Notes: generated from the sequence alone by a model not told the origin. A DNA stretch of 64,000 nt from Streptomyces sp. GKU 895 (GCA_002027195.1 MWJO01000011.1:1-64000); one strand, 5' to 3'. Shown: positions 27,641-37,173, numbered from the stretch's first letter. Numbers and translations: made by a program.

Positions 27641-28610
27641 GTCAGTTTCTCCTCAGGTGTTCGGGCCACGCCGGTCCCGCCGAAACGGTGCCAGCCGAGT
27701 TCAGGGGTCCTGTCGTCCTGCTCGCGCACCACGGCAGCACCGCTTACACACCGGCGTGATGCGCGACGGCAACGTTCCCCCTTGCGCATTGGGTCCCGGT
27801 CAGCACGCCGGTCTGGTCAGGACCGATCGAGTGCCCGGGCGGCGCGTTCCCCGACGGCGCTGCGTCGACTGCCATCACCAGCCTCCTGCCCACGGTGTGG
27901 ATCGCTTGTCTGGATGCCGACTTCCTACCGAGCGAACCTGAGACGACTGTTAATGCGGTGCTCAGACCGGTCGACCGAACCATGTGCCGGCCCTCGCACC
28001 AACGTGGTGGCGTCGCGGCCCACCCCGTCGGCAAGACCCAAAGCCCAAAAGCCCACAGTCCTCACGCAGCAGGCCCGCCAGACGGCACACCGCGGTGATG
28101 ACGTCCTGGTCGCACGGCCGCAGGGTCAGTTCACTCGTCTGCGGGGCAGGTCTCATCGGGTCCTGGCCGCTGGTGGGGCAAGGGGGAACGATCCGCATGC
28201 CATGGCCGGCACCGTGCGACGCGGTCCGCGTTGGGCGTCATGGCGCCGACAAGGGCGGGCGAGACCTGACGGCCCGGGAGGAACGGTCGCCGGGGCGTGA
28301 CCGAGTCCGAGAGCGCGGGCAACGCCGACGAGAGTCGCCCACGCGAGCGCGGCCGCGACTGCCTGGGTGACCGCGGCCGCATCGGCCGGCGCGCCGGGTC
28401 GGGTACCGTGGTGCACCGCATCGGCAGGCGCGCCGGGGTCGGGTACGCATGCACCGTCTGGCCGGCGGCGTCGGTGACGCCGAGCCGACGAAGGGGGTGT
28501 CCGCGGCGCAGGAGTGCCGCCCATCGGTCGGCCCCGGGCGAGGGCCGCGTGTCCCGACGAGACCGACGCGGACGCTAGCGATCTTGCGCAGCTCGGCCGT
28601 CAACAAATAC
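27641..28610. other. Long non-coding or decayed stretch
   Basis: 970 bp without a supported gene. The minus strand near 28260-28380 reads AVTQAVAAALAWATLVGVAR and then ALGLGHAPA, like one helix of a transporter, but no intact frame surrounds it; it may be a remnant. A 39-bp imperfect tandem duplication lies at 28379-28456. Confidence 0.4.
28379..28456. repeat. 39-bp imperfect tandem duplication
   Basis: Two adjacent copies (28379-28417 and 28418-28456) share GCATCGGC, GGCGCGCCGGG, TCGGGTAC and TGCACC blocks, differing by small indels and a few substitutions. Confidence 0.6.
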
Positions 28611-28656
28611 TTGGCTAGCCACATGTTCCCTGTTACCGTAATTATGTGGCCAGCCA
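28611..28656 (+). promoter_or_regulatory. Promoter with paired inverted operator sites (candidate MarR operator)
   Basis: TGGCTAGCCACAT (28612-28624) and ATGTGGCCAGCCA (28644-28656) form an inverted repeat matching at 12 of 13 positions, with centres about 32 bp apart. Each half is itself nearly palindromic. A promoter fits inside: TTGGCT (28611-28616), 17-bp spacer, TACCGT (28634-28639). One site overlaps the -35 and the other the probable start point, as expected for a repressor. The MarR gene at 30738 is the likely binder. Confidence 0.6.
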
Positions 28657-28688
28657 CCTAAATGGGTGCGGGCACGAGAGGAGTCGTC

Positions 28689-29594
28689 ATGAAAGCCATC
28701 CTGTTCGACCGTTTCGGAGGCACGGAAGTACTGCACGAGGCGGACATCGAGGTCCCGCAGCCCGGCCCCGGACAGGTCCGCGTCCGCGTCAGGGCCGCCG
28801 GCCTGAACGCGCTGGACGGCAAGATCCGCTCCGGGGCCCTGGAGGCCGTGTTCCCCACACCGCTCCCCTCCGTCCCCGGTCACGAGCTCGCCGGCGTGGT
28901 GGACGCCCTGGGACAGGGCGTGCAGGACGTGCAGGTGGGTGACGAGGTGCTGGGCTGGTCGGACACCGGCTCGTACGCCGAGTACGCGCTGGCCACCACC
29001 GTGGCCCCCAAGCCCGTCGGCCTCGGCTGGCAGCACGCGGTCGCGCTGCCGGTGGCGGGCGAGACGGCCGAGCGGGTCCTGAACCTGCTCGGCGTCACCG
29101 CCGGGGAGACGGTGCTGATGCACGGCGCGGCCGGAGCGGTCGGAACCCTGGCGGTCCAGCTCGCCACGGCCCGCGGAGCGCGTGTCATCGGCACCGCCGG
29201 CCCCGCCAACCAGGACTATCTCGCCTCGCTCGGCGCTACCGCGACCGTGTACGGCGAGGGCCTGGTCGAGCGGGTCCGTGCCCTCGCCCCCGACGGCGTG
29301 GACGCGGTGTTCGACCTGGCCGGGAAGGGAGCCCTGGAGGACTCCGTCGCCCTGCGCGGCGGCACCGAGCGCATCGTCACCATCGCCGACTTCCGCGCGC
29401 ACCAGCTCGGCATCACCTTCGCCAACGGTCCCCAGGAACGCTCGGCCGCCCGCCTGTCCGCCCTGGCGCAGGATGCCGCGACCGGCAAGGTCGTCACGAC
29501 CGTCACCGCCTACCCGCTCGACCAGGCCGCCACGGCCCAACAGGTCAGCGACGCGGGGCATGTCCGGGGCAAGCTCGTCCTCACCGTCGACTGA
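28689..29594 (+). CDS. NADP-dependent MDR oxidoreductase (quinone reductase-like)
   Basis: A 301-aa medium-chain dehydrogenase/reductase without the structural zinc-finger cysteines, as in quinone oxidoreductases. The catalytic GroES-like domain (about 1-120) carries AAGLNALDGKIRSG and PSVPGHELAGVV. The Rossmann domain has HGAAGAVGTLAVQLATARG (about 138-156). ATG28689 follows GAGAGGAG. It heads an operon with an Old Yellow Enzyme and a MarR regulator, and likely reduces quinones or enones under electrophile stress. Confidence 0.88.
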   Translation: MKAILFDRFGGTEVLHEADIEVPQPGPGQVRVRVRAAGLNALDGKIRSGALEAVFPTPLPSVPGHELAGVVDALGQGVQDVQVGDEVLGWSDTGSYAEYALATTVAPKPVGLGWQHAVALPVAGETAERVLNLLGVTAGETVLMHGAAGAVGTLAVQLATARGARVIGTAGPANQDYLASLGATATVYGEGLVERVRALAPDGVDAVFDLAGKGALEDSVALRGGTERIVTIADFRAHQLGITFANGPQERSAARLSALAQDAATGKVVTTVTAYPLDQAATAQQVSDAGHVRGKLVLTVD

Positions 29595-29669
29595 CCACGC
29601 CCGCCTCTCCTTCGGCCACGACCGCTTTCCCGATCACCACCTGTTCATCATCACATCGAAGGACCATTC

Positions 29670-30729
29670 ATGCTGAACGCCCTGTGGACACCGACCACCG
29701 TCGGTGCCCTCTCCCTGCCGCACCGCCTGGTCATGGCCCCCATGACCCGTGATCGCTCCACCCCTGAAGGCGTCCCGACCGAGCTGAACGCCGAGTACTA
29801 CACCCAGCGGGCCTCGCACGCGCTCATCATCACCGAGGGCACCCAGCCGAACGCCGACGGCCAGGGCTATCTCCTCACGCCCGGCATCCACAACAACGAG
29901 CAGATCGCCGGGTGGCGCAAGGTCACCGACGCCGTGCACGCGGCCGACGGCCGGATCATCATCCAGCTGATGCACACCGGCCGCATCGCCCACCCCGACA
30001 ACACACCCCACGGGCGCCAGCCGGTCGCCCCTTCGGCGATACGGCGCAGGGCACGATGTTCACCGCGTCCGGACCCCAGGAGATGCCGACACCCCGGGCC
30101 CTGTCGACGCAGGACGTCGCGGCGACCGTCGACGACTTCCGCCGCGCCGCAGCGGCCGCCGTCGCAGCAGGCGCCGACGGCGTGGAGATCCACGGCGCCA
30201 ACGGCTACCTGGTGCACCAGTTCCTGTCCGACAACACCAACCAGCGCACCGACCACTACGGCGGCTCGCTCGAGGGCCGCATCCGCTTCGCCGTCGAGGT
30301 CGCCACCGCCGTGGCCGACGAGATCGGCCCCGACCGCACCGGTATCCGTATCTCTCCCGGCAACCCCTACAACGACATCGCCGAGTCCGACACCGCCGAG
30401 CTGTATCCGGCGCTCCTGCGCGCCCTCAGCCCGCTCGGTCTGGCCTACCTCCACGTGCTGCACGCCGGCGACGAGGAGCTGCTGGAGACCCTGCGCGCGC
30501 TGTGGCCGACCACGCTGATCCTCAACCGGGCCGGCACCGACCTGCCCACCCGCGCCAAGGACATCCACCACGGCACGGCCGACCTCGTCTCCGTCGGCGC
30601 CCTCGCACTGGCCAACCCGGACCTGGTCGAGCGGCTACGCTCGGCGCGCCGCTGAACACCCCCGACCCGGCGACCTTCTACGGCGGCGGAGTGGCCGGCT
30701 ACACCGACTACCCCACCTACACCGTCTGA
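29670..30729 (+). pseudogene. Old Yellow Enzyme family alkene reductase, two frameshifts
   Basis: An FMN-dependent enone reductase (NemA-like), about 353 aa when repaired. MAPMTRDRST near the start and the FMN/substrate region HGANGYLVHQFLSDNTNQRT, plus DHYGGSLEGR, are intact. The frame breaks twice: at 30042-30044 (GRQPVAPSA continues as QGTMFTASGPQ) and at 30643-30644 (ERLRS continues as GAPLNTPDPATFYGGG). In both cases one G added to a GG pair restores the family sequence through to GYTDYPTYTV. ATG29670 follows GAAGGA. Either two assembly errors or a recently inactivated gene; the former seems more likely because the rest is pristine. Confidence 0.85.
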
Positions 30730-30737
30730 GGAACCGC

Positions 30738-31217
30738 ATGTCCGTCCCCACACCCCGCATCCCCAGCACGGCCAGCGAGGGGCCGATGAGCTACGCGATC
30801 TTCCAGCTCGCCCGTGCTCACCGGGCCCGCGCCGCCGCGATGCTCCGCGAGATGGACCTGCATCCCGGACAGGAACTGCTGCTGATGCAACTGCTGGACC
30901 GGGACGGACAGACCCAGTCCGAACTCCTCGAAAGCGTCGGCCTGGACCACTCAACGGTCTCGAAGTCCCTGCGCCGCATGCAGGACGCCGGCCTGCTCGT
31001 CCGCGAGCCGGCCGCGCACGACCGGCGCGTCATGGTCGTCCACCTCACTGACAAAGGCCGTGCCATGCGAGAGCCTCTGGCAGCCATGTGGCGGGCCTTG
31101 GAGGAGACCTCCGCGCTGAACCTGTCGGCACAGCAGGCGGAATCCTTCGTCCGCACCGCCTACACCATCACCGACGCGATCAGCAGCCGCGCTCTACCGC
31201 AGGAGGAGTCCGAGTAA
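30738..31217 (+). CDS. MarR-family transcriptional regulator
   Basis: A 159-aa winged-helix repressor. Helix-turn-helix core: TQSELLESVGLDHSTVSKSL, then RRMQDAGLLVREPAAHDRRV as the wing. It starts 8 bp after the reductase stop with GAGGAA as ribosome site, so it is the third gene of the reductase operon and probably autoregulates it through the inverted sites at 28612-28656. MarR proteins of this arrangement usually respond to quinones or electrophiles. No cysteine is evident in the core, so the sensing chemistry is unclear. Confidence 0.88.
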   Translation: MSVPTPRIPSTASEGPMSYAIFQLARAHRARAAAMLREMDLHPGQELLLMQLLDRDGQTQSELLESVGLDHSTVSKSLRRMQDAGLLVREPAAHDRRVMVVHLTDKGRAMREPLAAMWRALEETSALNLSAQQAESFVRTAYTITDAISSRALPQEESE

Positions 31218-31370
31218 CTCCCCTCGGCTCGCACGCCGGTTCCGGCCTGGAGTACGGAGTATCTAGGGCGTTCCACGAACTGGGCACCGCCTCCTCGCCG
31301 TCCGGGCGCGGGGCACGGAGTTGGTGAATGCTTGACCTATATCCGATCTCTGAGCGGGGAGACGAATACC

Positions 31371-31859
31371 GTGACCGATCTCGATCCTTTCACCGATCTG
31401 CTCGACTACCCGATGTATGTCGTGACCGCGCAGGCCGACGGGGAGAAGGCCGGATGTCTGGTCGGATTCGCCTCGCAGTGCTCGATTCAGCCCGCTCGGT
31501 TCATGGTCTGGCTGTCCAAAGCCAACCGGACCTACCGTGTCGCCGAGCGCACCGACCGGCTCGCGGTCCATCTTCTGCACCGCAGCCAGGACCATCTGGC
31601 CCGGCTCTTCGGCGGTGAAACCGGCGACCACACCGACAAGTTCACCCAGGTCCCCTGGCACGCGGCGCCGGGTGGTCCACCGGTTTTGGACGAGGCTCCC
31701 GCCTGGTTCATCGGTCATGTGGAGAGCCGGATCGACGGCGGTGACCACGTCGGTTTTCTGCTCATCCCTGAAGCGACGGAGGGTCCCGTGGGCAGCCGCA
31801 CCCCCGTGCTGACATTGAGCGACACCCATGACATCGACCCGGGCCACCCGGCGAACTGA
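31371..31859 (+). CDS. Flavin reductase-like FMN-binding protein
   Basis: A 162-aa split-barrel flavin reductase-like protein. Family features include MYVVTAQADGEKAGCLVGF, ASQCSIQPARFMVWLSKANRT and AVHLLHRSQDHLARLFGG. GTG31371 follows GGGGAG; a TTG 39 bp upstream is in frame but less likely. TTGACC near 31332 is a possible -35 region. The gene follows the MarR operon but has its own promoter region, so it may supply reduced flavin or act in the same stress response. Confidence 0.78.
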   Translation: MTDLDPFTDLLDYPMYVVTAQADGEKAGCLVGFASQCSIQPARFMVWLSKANRTYRVAERTDRLAVHLLHRSQDHLARLFGGETGDHTDKFTQVPWHAAPGGPPVLDEAPAWFIGHVESRIDGGDHVGFLLIPEATEGPVGSRTPVLTLSDTHDIDPGHPAN

Positions 31860-31982
31860 GCGGCACGCCCTGGTCGTCACTCCTTTTTTCGCACAAGCGA
31901 CAAGATCATCGCCGACCTCCAAACCCTCACCTACCGTCGTACCGGCTGCGGAGCTCTCTCCACGCGTCGGCTGGGATTCCCT

Positions 31983-32978
31983 TCAGGCAGGGAGGCTCTG
32001 CTCCAGTAGGGCGATGCCCAGTGAGGTGACCGTGTGGAGGACCGCCTTGCCCTCGCGTCGCGTGCTGATCAGACGGGCATTGCGCAGCGTCGTCGCGTGG
32101 TGGCTCGCGGTCGCTGGCGAGATGTGCAGGCGGCGGGCCAGCTCCGTGGTCCCGCATCCGCCGACGGCCGCCCTCAGCACTGCGGCCCTGGTACGTCCCA
32201 GCAGTTCGTCGAGCGAGGGTGCGGTGGACTCGGCGCCCTCCCACAGCGCGGTGTCGAGCGAGGTCCCGCTGAGGGTGGGGACGGCCAGAACGGGTGCCCG
32301 GCCCGGGTCCAGCGGCGGGTACAGAAGATTCACCTGCTGGGTCGAGAACATCGTCGGCGCAATGACGAGACCTCGCCCGTTCAGGTGGACGTCCGCATCG
32401 TGTGTGTGGGCCACTTCGAGCACGGGTGGCCGCCAGCGGACCAATGGACCGCACAGTGCGGTGAGGAGCTGCTCGACGCCGCCGTCGGCCATCGTGCTCG
32501 CATACCCGGCCCGGACCTCGCTGAGATGGGAGCGCACCCGGCTCCAGTAGGGGGCGACGGTGACGCTGTGGCACGCTCGGAGTGCCGTGGCCACCTGGCG
32601 GCGGGTTTCCCGGTCGCCGTCCATCAGGTTCCGGGCCCAGGAGCGGTGGGTGGGATGCAGGTCGAGGTTCTCCAGTTCGAGACGCATCAGGGCGCGAGGA
32701 GCTGCCATCAGGTTGTCCACCGCTTCGTCGATGGACGCCGTGTCCCCCATCAGGCTCGTCGCGTCGATCAGCGGTCCCCGCATGGGCATCAACGCGGCGA
32801 GCGGGCCCGCCTGTTGGCCGACACGTCCACGTACCGACAAGTGCCAGCGGCGGAAGACAAGACTGGCATCGCGGTCCTTCAACAGTTTCACCGTGTCGAA
32901 CGTCTCGGCCGCCACGCCGATCGTCGTGGCCACGCGGGTCCGCGCCAGGTCCTCCGCTGTGAAGTGGATGCGTTTCAC
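31983..32978 (-). CDS. Winged-helix regulator with long N-terminal domain (DUF5937-like)
   Basis: A 331-aa ArsR-like regulator. Residues 1-230 form an uncharacterised effector domain beginning VKRIHFTAEDLARTRVA, typical of the DUF5937 group from memory. The C-terminal helix-turn-helix (about 265-325) shows GTTELARRLHISPATASHH and LISTRREGKAVLHTVT. GTG32978 is chosen because this conserved N-terminus begins there; in-frame sequence further upstream to 33053 looks non-coding. It is convergent with the flavin reductase gene. Target unknown. Confidence 0.8.
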   Translation of the reverse strand: MKRIHFTAEDLARTRVATTIGVAAETFDTVKLLKDRDASLVFRRWHLSVRGRVGQQAGPLAALMPMRGPLIDATSLMGDTASIDEAVDNLMAAPRALMRLELENLDLHPTHRSWARNLMDGDRETRRQVATALRACHSVTVAPYWSRVRSHLSEVRAGYASTMADGGVEQLLTALCGPLVRWRPPVLEVAHTHDADVHLNGRGLVIAPTMFSTQQVNLLYPPLDPGRAPVLAVPTLSGTSLDTALWEGAESTAPSLDELLGRTRAAVLRAAVGGCGTTELARRLHISPATASHHATTLRNARLISTRREGKAVLHTVTSLGIALLEQSLPA

Positions 32979-33052
32979 CGAGCGTCCCGTTCTGCGCGTC
33001 GCTGTTCGGTCCACAGCAGTCTCGGTTCCGGACGGGAGCCACGCAATGATCA

Positions 33053-33300
33053 ATCAGGCCACGGCCGAGGGGTCCCACCACAGCGAGCGATCTCGAGCTC
33101 CTGCTCGAAGAGCAACGCACGGGGGATCTGCCCACGACGGGTGGCGAAGTCGTCCACACCCAGCACGCGCGGCGGAGTCGAAGAACGGGTCGCGACGATC
33201 GGCTGAAGAAGTCCGTGCGGCCTGGGTGGCGGCGAGGGCTTGGGGCCAGTTCTGGCGCGGGCAGGCAAGCATGGGCAGGTTGCCCCACACTCGCATGTCG
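33053..33300 (-). pseudogene. ISL3-type transposase relic
   Basis: One conserved block, PRVLGVDDFATRRG (33133-33169), matches the ISL3-family catalytic core start from memory. Flanking frames are shifted and degenerate, and no complete transposase or terminal repeats could be found. Confidence 0.45.
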
Positions 33301-33382
33301 GTGGACCCGTCCCGAGCGCGGCTGCTGCAAAGTCGCGAGTCGCAGTTGCCTCGGCACGATGTCCCTTGCGTCCCGGCAGTGT

Positions 33383-33388
33383 TACCGT
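33383..33388 (+). promoter_or_regulatory. Candidate -10 element, leaderless gene
   Basis: TACCGT ends exactly 6 nt before ATG33395, with no ribosome site between. Confidence 0.45.
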
Positions 33389-33394
33389 CGCGCC

Positions 33395-33793
33395 ATGTCC
33401 AAGATCGAGATTGACGCGATAGCCGCCGAGTTCTTCGGAGCCTTCGACAATCGCGGCGGCAAGGCCGCGGACGTGGGCCGGATCCGCCGGCTCGTCATTC
33501 CCGGGGGTGTGATCGTGCTGACCGGGCCGCAGTACACGGTCTACACCGTGGACGAGTTCATCGAGCCGCGCGAACGCCTGCTCGCCGACGGCCGGTTGGT
33601 CGAGTTCTCGGAGTGGGAGACCTCCGAGCGGACCGAGATCGCAGGCGACATCGCGTCGCGCTTCGGCGAGTACCGGAAGGCCGGCATCCTGGACGGCGAG
33701 CCGTTCGAGGGGGGCGGGACCAAGACCATCCAGTTCGTCCGCACGCCGGAGGGCTGGCGAATCGCAGCATTCTCCTGGTACGACCAGCCCTGA
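33395..33793 (+). CDS. DUF4440/SnoaL-like protein, probably leaderless
   Basis: A 132-aa NTF2-like small protein: IAAEFFGAFDNRGGKAADV at the start, YTVDEFIEPRERLLADG in the middle and TIQFVRTPEGWRIAAFSW at the end. Such domains bind or isomerise small ligands; no catalytic residues can be assigned. Probable leaderless transcript from the TACCGT at 33383. It stands alone between two decayed regions. Confidence 0.75.
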   Translation: MSKIEIDAIAAEFFGAFDNRGGKAADVGRIRRLVIPGGVIVLTGPQYTVYTVDEFIEPRERLLADGRLVEFSEWETSERTEIAGDIASRFGEYRKAGILDGEPFEGGGTKTIQFVRTPEGWRIAAFSWYDQP

Positions 33794-34525
33794 GCGTCCA
33801 CCCCAGGCCGGCCCCCGGTTGATTGAACGGCGTGACTGTCCCAAGTCACCTTGCGCCACGGATATTTTGATGGGCCGTCAGTCTTCCACCGATGCCTGAT
33901 CAAGTCGCCCGCTCGGCGGGACGCTGCGGGGTTGTCGCTGGTGCAGGGGGTGCCTCGGGCCCGGTTGCGCAAGCTGACTGCGCAGCGCCGCACGGACCTC
34001 GGTACGGCTGAATGCGCATGACTGCGCAGCCTGACCGTGGTCAGCCTGACCTGGTCGATGGTCTGGTCAGGGCCGGCAGATATCCCCACCAGCAAGGCCC
34101 TCGCCGATCCGGCCGACCGCAGGCACCGCTTGCGCAGTCGATGGCGCCCCGACAGCGAACGGCCCGACCCCGCATCCGATGCGCAGCCAGCGCCGTCATC
34201 AATCACCACGGTGCGCAGTGCGCACACCGGCACCGGCACCGGCACATGGTCGTGACGACCGCTGCGCAGTACGGGGGCTCCGTACCCAGCCACAGCCGAC
34301 GGCAGCAGACCGACGGCCAGTACGCCGAAACTCGGCTTCGGCACGCTCAGCCCAGTCACTCTCCACTGCCGAGCCAGGCCTCGACGTACTCCACCCACAC
34401 CAGCCTCGCCCCAGCGTCGCCCACCCTCATCCCTCAGACCGGGCCAACACTCGCGCCGAGCCCAGCCCCACGTACTGGAGTTGATGGAACCGGCAGCACC
34501 GCCACAATGCGAACCCCGCAGAGAC
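33794..34525. other. Intergenic region with a cluster of TGCGCA palindromes
   Basis: 732 bp with no supported gene. Its main feature is the TGCGCA cluster listed separately. The 33830-33900 stretch (GATATTTTGATGGG) is AT-rich compared with the surroundings and could be an element edge. Confidence 0.45.
33966..34268. repeat. Nine TGCGCA palindromes in 303 bp
   Basis: TGCGCA occurs at 33966, 33979, 34013, 34023, 34131, 34180, 34212, 34219 and 34263. Six are followed by G and several share the longer form CTGCGCAG. One pair at 34212-34224 gives TGCGCAGTGCGCA. A few would be expected by chance at most. Confidence 0.6.
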
Positions 34526-35376
34526 TCAGTGACGGTACGCGGTGGCCGCGATCTCGATGAAGGACCGGATCAACGGGTTGGTGTCGCCCTCGTTCCATAC
34601 CGCCACCACTCGGCTCGGCGGCATGTCGATCAGCGGCACCACGGCCAGCTCCGCGGGCAGGTCGTGTCCCAGCGGGGTCAGACCGACCGTGCCGTTCCAC
34701 AGCACGGCCTGCAGGCATTCCTGGACGGCCCGCACCACAGGACCCTCGCGCTGCCTGCCACCGTTCCAGTACGACTGCCAGACGGGGTCGGTCCCCTGCG
34801 GGAACTGGAACCAGCGGCGGTCGCTCAGGTCGCCAGCCGCAGCCCGTCGCGGCGGGCCAGAGGATCGTCGGCACGCAGGACCACGCCGACCGGATCGCTC
34901 CGCAGTGCACGCACCGTCAGGGCAGTCTCGTCGAACGGCGCCCGAGTCAGTGCGACGTCGACCAGTCCGGCGTGCAGCCCGCAGGTCGGGTCGGTCAGAT
35001 CGGTGTCGCGGATGCGGATGTCGATGCCGGGATGGCGTCGGCGATAGGCGGCGGCCAGCCTGGTCACGGCCGGATCGGTGCTGTCGCCCAGGATGCCGAT
35101 GGTGAGGGTCGTGGTGCCGGCCGCCGCACTCACCCGTGCGCGGAGGCGGTCTGCATGGTGGAGCAGGGACCGCGCCTCGTCGAGCAGCACCGTGCCCACC
35201 GTGGTGAGGGTGACGCCGGCCGGCGAGCGGACGAACAGGGGTGCCCCGACCTCGGTCTCCAGCCGTTTGATCGCCCGACTCAGCGGCGGCTGACTCATGT
35301 GCAGCCGGGTGGCGGCCCGGCCGAAGTGCAGTTCCTCGGCGACCGCCACGAAATAGCGCAGTGTTCGCAGCTCCAC
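34526..35376 (-). pseudogene. LysR-family regulator, single frameshift
   Basis: A LysR-type transcriptional regulator of about 283 aa when repaired. The helix-turn-helix (about 1-60) reads LRYFVAVAEELHFGRAA and HMSQPPLSRAIKRLE. The effector domain continues to RRDGLRLA near 34834, then shifts frame and resumes DLSDRRWFQFPQGTDP, ending SFIEIAATAYRH. One base added near 34830-34834 repairs it. GTG35376 is preferred; a 17-bp palindrome sits 9 bp upstream. It is divergent from a DoxX-like gene, its likely target. Confidence 0.8.
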
Positions 35377-35384
35377 ACTGCAAC

Positions 35385-35401
35385 GATACCCATCGGGTAT
35401 C
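35385..35401. promoter_or_regulatory. LysR-type operator palindrome
   Basis: Arms GATACCC and GGGTATC around a 3-bp spacer contain a T-N11-A LysR box. It lies between the LysR start (35376) and the DoxX-like gene (35560). Confidence 0.55.
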
Positions 35402-35559
35402 GGTGTCACGGAATGGGTCTTGGACACCAGCGGGGCCCCGGCGGTCCACTCATGGGCACGGCCACCTGACGCCGCCCGCAACCGGGCCTTCTCCGACGAA
35501 GTCGCGAAACGACCGCATCGACGGGGCTACCGATACCTGGTGGCCTATGAACGGGAATC

Positions 35560-35919
35560 ATGAACATCGCCTACTGGATCGTCGCGGGGCTTCTCGCCCT
35601 CTTCTACCTCTACTCAGGAGCGCTCAAGGCGCTCCGTGACCGCGATCAGCTCCGGCCCATGATGGCCTGGGTCGACCGCATGCCGTTGCCAGTCGTCAGG
35701 GCGTTGGGGGCGGTGGAGATACTCGGCGCCGTCGGACTGATCCTGCCGCCGCTGACCGACATCGCCCCCTCACTGGCGGCGGCCGCGGCCGCCGGCTTCG
35801 TGCTGCTCCAGATCGGCGCGATCGCCGTGCACCTGACCGGCGAAGACCGCCGCATCAGCCTCAACATAGGGCTCCTCGCCACCGCGGCTGTGACCGTCTG
35901 GCTGGCCACCGGACGGTGA
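35560..35919 (+). CDS. DoxX-family membrane protein
   Basis: A 119-aa protein with four hydrophobic helices (about 3-21, 45-63, 70-88, 97-116) and the DoxX-like pattern YLYSGALKALR and ALGAVEILGAVGLILPP. DoxX relatives are linked to oxidoreductase or thiol-stress functions. ATG35560 follows a GGGA site. A conserved arrangement with a divergent LysR regulator suggests inducible expression. Confidence 0.8.
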   Translation: MNIAYWIVAGLLALFYLYSGALKALRDRDQLRPMMAWVDRMPLPVVRALGAVEILGAVGLILPPLTDIAPSLAAAAAAGFVLLQIGAIAVHLTGEDRRISLNIGLLATAAVTVWLATGR

Positions 35920-36140
35920 CCGGCCCCCGCACCGGACGGCCCCACCGCGCGGATGAGGTACTGGCCGACCCCCTCGTCACAGACCGGTGGTACTGAGGAG
36001 CGCTGCATCCGACCCGACGGCAGCGCGGGGGCGCAGGCCTCCTCCAGGCAGTCGACGCCGATCGAGACCTCGCGGACGGCCGGATCGGGACCGCCTGCCA
36101 TCCCTTTCCGTATCCGTTCGCCGCCGAAGCGCGCCGCCCG

Positions 36141-36929
36141 TCATACGAGTTGGTAGCCGCGCAGGTTGCTGAGCTGCAGATAGCAGTTCTGCAGGGAACC
36201 CGAAGTGTCGCCCAGAGAGCGGTAGATGCCCCACTTGGGGCGCACGCGGTCGGCGAGGAAGGTGTCGATGCCGGTGCGGGACTTGTCGATGACGGTGGTC
36301 GAGCCGTTCTTGAGGATCCAGCGCAGGGAGCCCGCCGATCCGTTGCCGATCTTGATCTGGAAGTCCACGTCGATCCAGCGGTCCTGGAGGGGTTCCAGTT
36401 CGGTACGGCCGACGAGGATGTCGTCGGTGAATTGCTTGAGTTCGATGGTCTGCACGCCGTTCACGCGGCGCAACGACTGCACGACGATGGGCGAGGAGCC
36501 GGTGCCGGGCTGTTTCATCTGCATGATGTGGGTGAAGGTCGTGGTCGCCTTCAGGGAACTCGGTATGTACATCGAGTATGTGAGGCGCCACGACTGGCCT
36601 TCGGTCCACCGGAGGTAGTTGCTGCCGCTGCCGAGACGCAGGCCGGTGACCTCGTGGCGCTGCCGGTCGGTGGAGGTGTCGCGGTCGACGGTGTGCATGG
36701 TGAAGCGCCAGTTGTTGCCGGTGGTGTAGATGTGCGGAGCGCCGGAGGGGTGGGAGCCGGCGCGGTCGTCCTCGACGGTCTCGAAGGCGCCGAGTCCGTC
36801 GTCGCTCGCCGAGGGTGACCACTTCAGCTGCCAGGAGGCGGCGTGTGCGGGAGCGGCGGCGAGACCGACCGTCGGGGCGGCCGCGCCGCCGAGTGCGTAG
36901 CCGAGGAGCTTCCTTCGGGTGGTGCTCAT
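36141..36929 (-). CDS. Tat-exported jelly-roll polysaccharide lyase-like protein
   Basis: A 262-aa secreted protein. The signal STTRRKLLGYALGGAAAPTVG has a twin-arginine pattern with cleavage after AHA. The mature part is beta-rich, with YLRWTEGQSWRLTYSMYIPS, THIMQMKQPGTGSSP and RPKWGIYRSLGD, resembling polysaccharide lyases of the glucuronan/alginate type (PL7/PL20-like fold) from memory. Catalytic residues were not assigned. Transcribed alone, downstream of a strong hairpin. The 36930-37144 stretch upstream holds no gene. Confidence 0.68.
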   Translation of the reverse strand: MSTTRRKLLGYALGGAAAPTVGLAAAPAHAASWQLKWSPSASDDGLGAFETVEDDRAGSHPSGAPHIYTTGNNWRFTMHTVDRDTSTDRQRHEVTGLRLGSGSNYLRWTEGQSWRLTYSMYIPSSLKATTTFTHIMQMKQPGTGSSPIVVQSLRRVNGVQTIELKQFTDDILVGRTELEPLQDRWIDVDFQIKIGNGSAGSLRWILKNGSTTVIDKSRTGIDTFLADRVRPKWGIYRSLGDTSGSLQNCYLQLSNLRGYQLV

Positions 36930-37144
36930 GAGCGTTCACCTCGTCGTGAGCCGGGGGGTGGCGGTGCGCGGGACGCGGGAGGGTCGCCTACCAGGTCGGT
37001 TCAGGTATGTGACGGTCGTTCAGCCACGCGTCCGTCGACGGGCTTCAGGGTGCCGTCATGACGGGTCCAGGTCAATGGTCCAGACCGATCGACGCACATC
37101 CCTGGGTTCACTTCCGGCCAACTGCTCCTCGCCGCCACAGCGTT

Positions 37145-37173
37145 GGGGCGGGGCGCCTACCGCGCCCCGCCCC
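37145..37173. terminator. Strong G/C hairpin terminator
   Basis: A perfect 12-bp stem (GGGGCGGGGCGC and GCGCCCCGCCCC) with a CTACC loop. It lies 47 bp past the stop of the minus-strand gene ending at 37220. Confidence 0.7.

Noticed and set aside
27641..28610. Transporter gene on the minus strand
   Set aside because: Only one helix-like stretch is readable; no frame gives further transporter features.
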